From Dehalococcoidia bacterium (lineage in GTDB: Bacteria; Chloroflexota; Dehalococcoidia; GIF9; UBA5629), in assembly GCA_016927965.1 (NCBI GenBank), contig JAFGLP010000082.1, forward strand, positions 1-24,580: a stretch of DNA of 24,580 nt. Reading direction: 5' to 3'. The notes beneath the pieces are model-generated. The model was not told the origin of the DNA, did no database searches, and saw only the letters and a program-made list of their open reading frames with translations. Below are positions 23,276-24,580 of the stretch, one piece after another (position 1 is the first letter of the stretch; every line of letters begins with the position of its first letter). The translations under genes were made by a program, and so were the position numbers.

Positions 23276-24157
23276 ATGGAATCTGGTAAGATCGTTTTTT
23301 ACGAGTGGCCCGGATTACGCCAGCCGGACATGATAGTTGCCTGCACGGGCTGGCCGGATGCGGCGCAGGTAGCAACAGGAGCTGTTTCTTACCTGTTAAC
23401 CAAGCTGCACGCCGTGAAATTTGCCGATATGAACTCGGATGAATTCTATGATTTCGCCTCTATCCGCCCCAACGTAAACATCCAGGGAGGAATAATCGGG
23501 CAGATGCACTTGCCGATGAACAGCTTCTATTATTACCGTAACCAGGAGAGCGAGCACGACCTGATTATACAAATGGGTATTGAACCGCAGCTCAAATGGC
23601 AGTCATACGTTGAATCGGTAGTAGACGTCGCCAAGGCTTACAGCGTTCGCCGGTTATATGCCTTCGGGGGACTTTACGACAGGATCCCTCATACGAGGAA
23701 AACTACCATCAGCGGCCTGACAAATGACCAGGCGCTGCTGACCGATATGGAAAGGGCCGATATCGAAGCCAGCAATTACCACGGCCCCGGCAGCATTCAC
23801 GGCCTGCTACTCAACATTTGCAGCGAGAAACGGATACCTGCGCTAAGCATATGGGGACATGTTCCTTTCTACATTCGTGCCGAGAGCAACCCCATAGTAT
23901 GCCTGGAGATAGCAAAAAAAATCTCGCTGCTTCTAAACATCGACATCGATTTCAGCGAACTTAATAAAGCATCCATTTACCTGTTCGAGATGCTGAATAA
24001 GCTTATCTCTGAAAACGAGCAGATGCGTAACTTCCTTAATTCGCTGGAGGATCAATACGATCTGGAGGGAGGACCTTCGGATATTGAGGTTGAAGGAACC
24101 GACCAGATCATCAAGGACATTGAAGATTTCCTGAAAAATCAGCGTTACAACGAATAA
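23276..24157 (+). CDS. PAC2-family protein (proteasome assembly chaperone-like)
   Basis: This 293-residue protein begins with the PAC2 pattern: a Y-E-W-P core (FYEWPGLRQPDMIVACTGWP, residues 8-27), then VATGAVSYLLTKL, and later the conserved GGLYDRIPHTRKT and NYHGPGSIHGLLLN blocks. Archaeal and bacterial PAC2 proteins resemble eukaryotic proteasome assembly chaperone 2, but the bacterial role is not established. The C-terminal 60 residues are acidic and helical. No clear ribosome-binding site precedes the ATG, which lies 6 bases after the second lipoprotein, so it is probably read by coupling. No proteasome gene is visible in the window. Confidence 0.85.
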   Translation: MESGKIVFYEWPGLRQPDMIVACTGWPDAAQVATGAVSYLLTKLHAVKFADMNSDEFYDFASIRPNVNIQGGIIGQMHLPMNSFYYYRNQESEHDLIIQMGIEPQLKWQSYVESVVDVAKAYSVRRLYAFGGLYDRIPHTRKTTISGLTNDQALLTDMERADIEASNYHGPGSIHGLLLNICSEKRIPALSIWGHVPFYIRAESNPIVCLEIAKKISLLLNIDIDFSELNKASIYLFEMLNKLISENEQMRNFLNSLEDQYDLEGGPSDIEVEGTDQIIKDIEDFLKNQRYNE

Positions 24158-24272
24158 GCCCTGTAAACAATTTCGTCAGGCTATGTCATATTTACTAAGA
24201 AATGCCTGCACCATTTAAAGATCTGCTAAAGGGGGCATGCCCATAAGCAAGTTCTAGGTCAGGGGGAAAAAT

Positions 24273-24580
24273 GTGCTGATCACCGGGGTAGCTTCAGGTA
24301 TCGGCAGGGAGCTTTCTCTGCTGTTCGCCCGGGACGGGGCGAACCTGGTGCTGGATGATGTACCCGGTAAAAGGGATACTCTAGACCTCTGGGCCAAAGA
24401 GATCAGCAGGGATTACTCTGTTCAAACATGGGCTTTCCATATAGACCTGGCCGAAGAGAAGGGCACCGAAAAATTATATGAAGGTGCGAAGGAAGCGGCA
24501 GGGAATATAGACGTCCTGGTAAACGATGCCGGTCTCCTGCAATATGGCAATTTTACAGAAATCGACTATCCAAAGCAGTA
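24273..24580 (+). CDS. Short-chain dehydrogenase/reductase, 3'-truncated, start uncertain
   Basis: This is the N-terminal part of an NAD(P)-dependent SDR. The frame reads NVLITGVASGIGRELSLLFA, with the cofactor-binding TGxxxGIG, then LVLDD and VLVNDAG, the family's NNAG motif with Asp at position two. It runs off the window end. The usual SDR beginning would place Met at 24237 (MPISKF, then a TAG stop at 24255-24257, then VRGKNVLITG). Because of that stop I place the start at GTG 24273, which has AGGGGG 6 bases upstream but would cut the first beta strand short. The gene may instead be a pseudogene or contain a sequence error. Confidence 0.7.
   Translation, partial: MLITGVASGIGRELSLLFARDGANLVLDDVPGKRDTLDLWAKEISRDYSVQTWAFHIDLAEEKGTEKLYEGAKEAAGNIDVLVNDAGLLQYGNFTEIDYPKQ

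Noticed and set aside
1..24580. CRISPR arrays, transposons, tRNA or rRNA genes, phage modules
   Set aside because: No regularly spaced repeats, transposase or integrase motifs, cloverleaf patterns or rRNA blocks were seen on reading both strands; a dedicated search could still find a degenerate element.

Overview
The window looks like a chromosome segment of an anaerobic bacterium, most plausibly a Chloroflexota member of the Dehalococcoidia type. This is inference: base composition is moderate, and the mix includes two radical SAM enzymes, a rubrerythrin, a stand-alone NDP-forming acyl-CoA synthetase alpha subunit, a PAC2 protein, several lipoproteins and several TTG/GTG starts. No rRNA, tRNA, CRISPR array, insertion sequence or phage gene was found, and no gap between genes exceeds 300 bases.

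Layout. (1) 1-3466: a MacA/MacB-like export system made of an adaptor (truncated by the window edge), an ATPase and an FtsX-type permease. (2) 3580-6004, minus strand: a B12-binding-type radical SAM protein and a TPR lipoprotein. (3) 6190-6693: an unrecognised acidic membrane-anchored protein. (4) 6702-7949: promoter, TPP riboswitch, intrinsic terminator, then an AIR-synthase/ThiL/HypE-like protein, so this gene is probably thiamine-regulated. (5) 8092-11953: a strong extended -10 promoter driving a tight cassette of a lysine 2,3-aminomutase-like radical SAM enzyme (kamA family), two Ddl-like ATP-grasp ligases and a GNAT acetyltransferase. A 5'-nucleotidase-like protein that has lost its catalytic dyad follows at 12080-13882. 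(6) 14073-18347: a DUF5752-like protein, a proline-rich protein with repeated His-His motifs, and a CbbQ/NorQ-type AAA ATPase with its CbbO/NorD-type VWA partner. (7) 18434-18733: a lone pilin-like protein, ending at a strong bidirectional terminator. (8) 18808-21584, minus strand: an acetate-type transporter, a rubrerythrin and an acyl-CoA synthetase alpha subunit. (9) 21819-24157: tandem PKD-like lipoproteins with Cys-Cys tails, then a PAC2 protein. (10) 24273-end: the start of a short-chain dehydrogenase.

Best candidate for an undescribed system: the kamA / ATP-grasp / ATP-grasp / GNAT cassette. The KamA keeps, at identical spacing, the residues I recall as the cluster, PLP and lysine-side-chain ligands of clostridial lysine 2,3-aminomutase. 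The two ligases are not canonical cell-wall Ddl. Together they could make beta-lysine, couple it to one or two amino acids and acetylate it, giving a small peptide-like solute or metabolite. That product is inferred. Second best are the TPP riboswitch in front of an AIR-synthase-like gene, and the CbbQ/CbbO pair next to the His-His repeat protein with no recognisable client enzyme in view.
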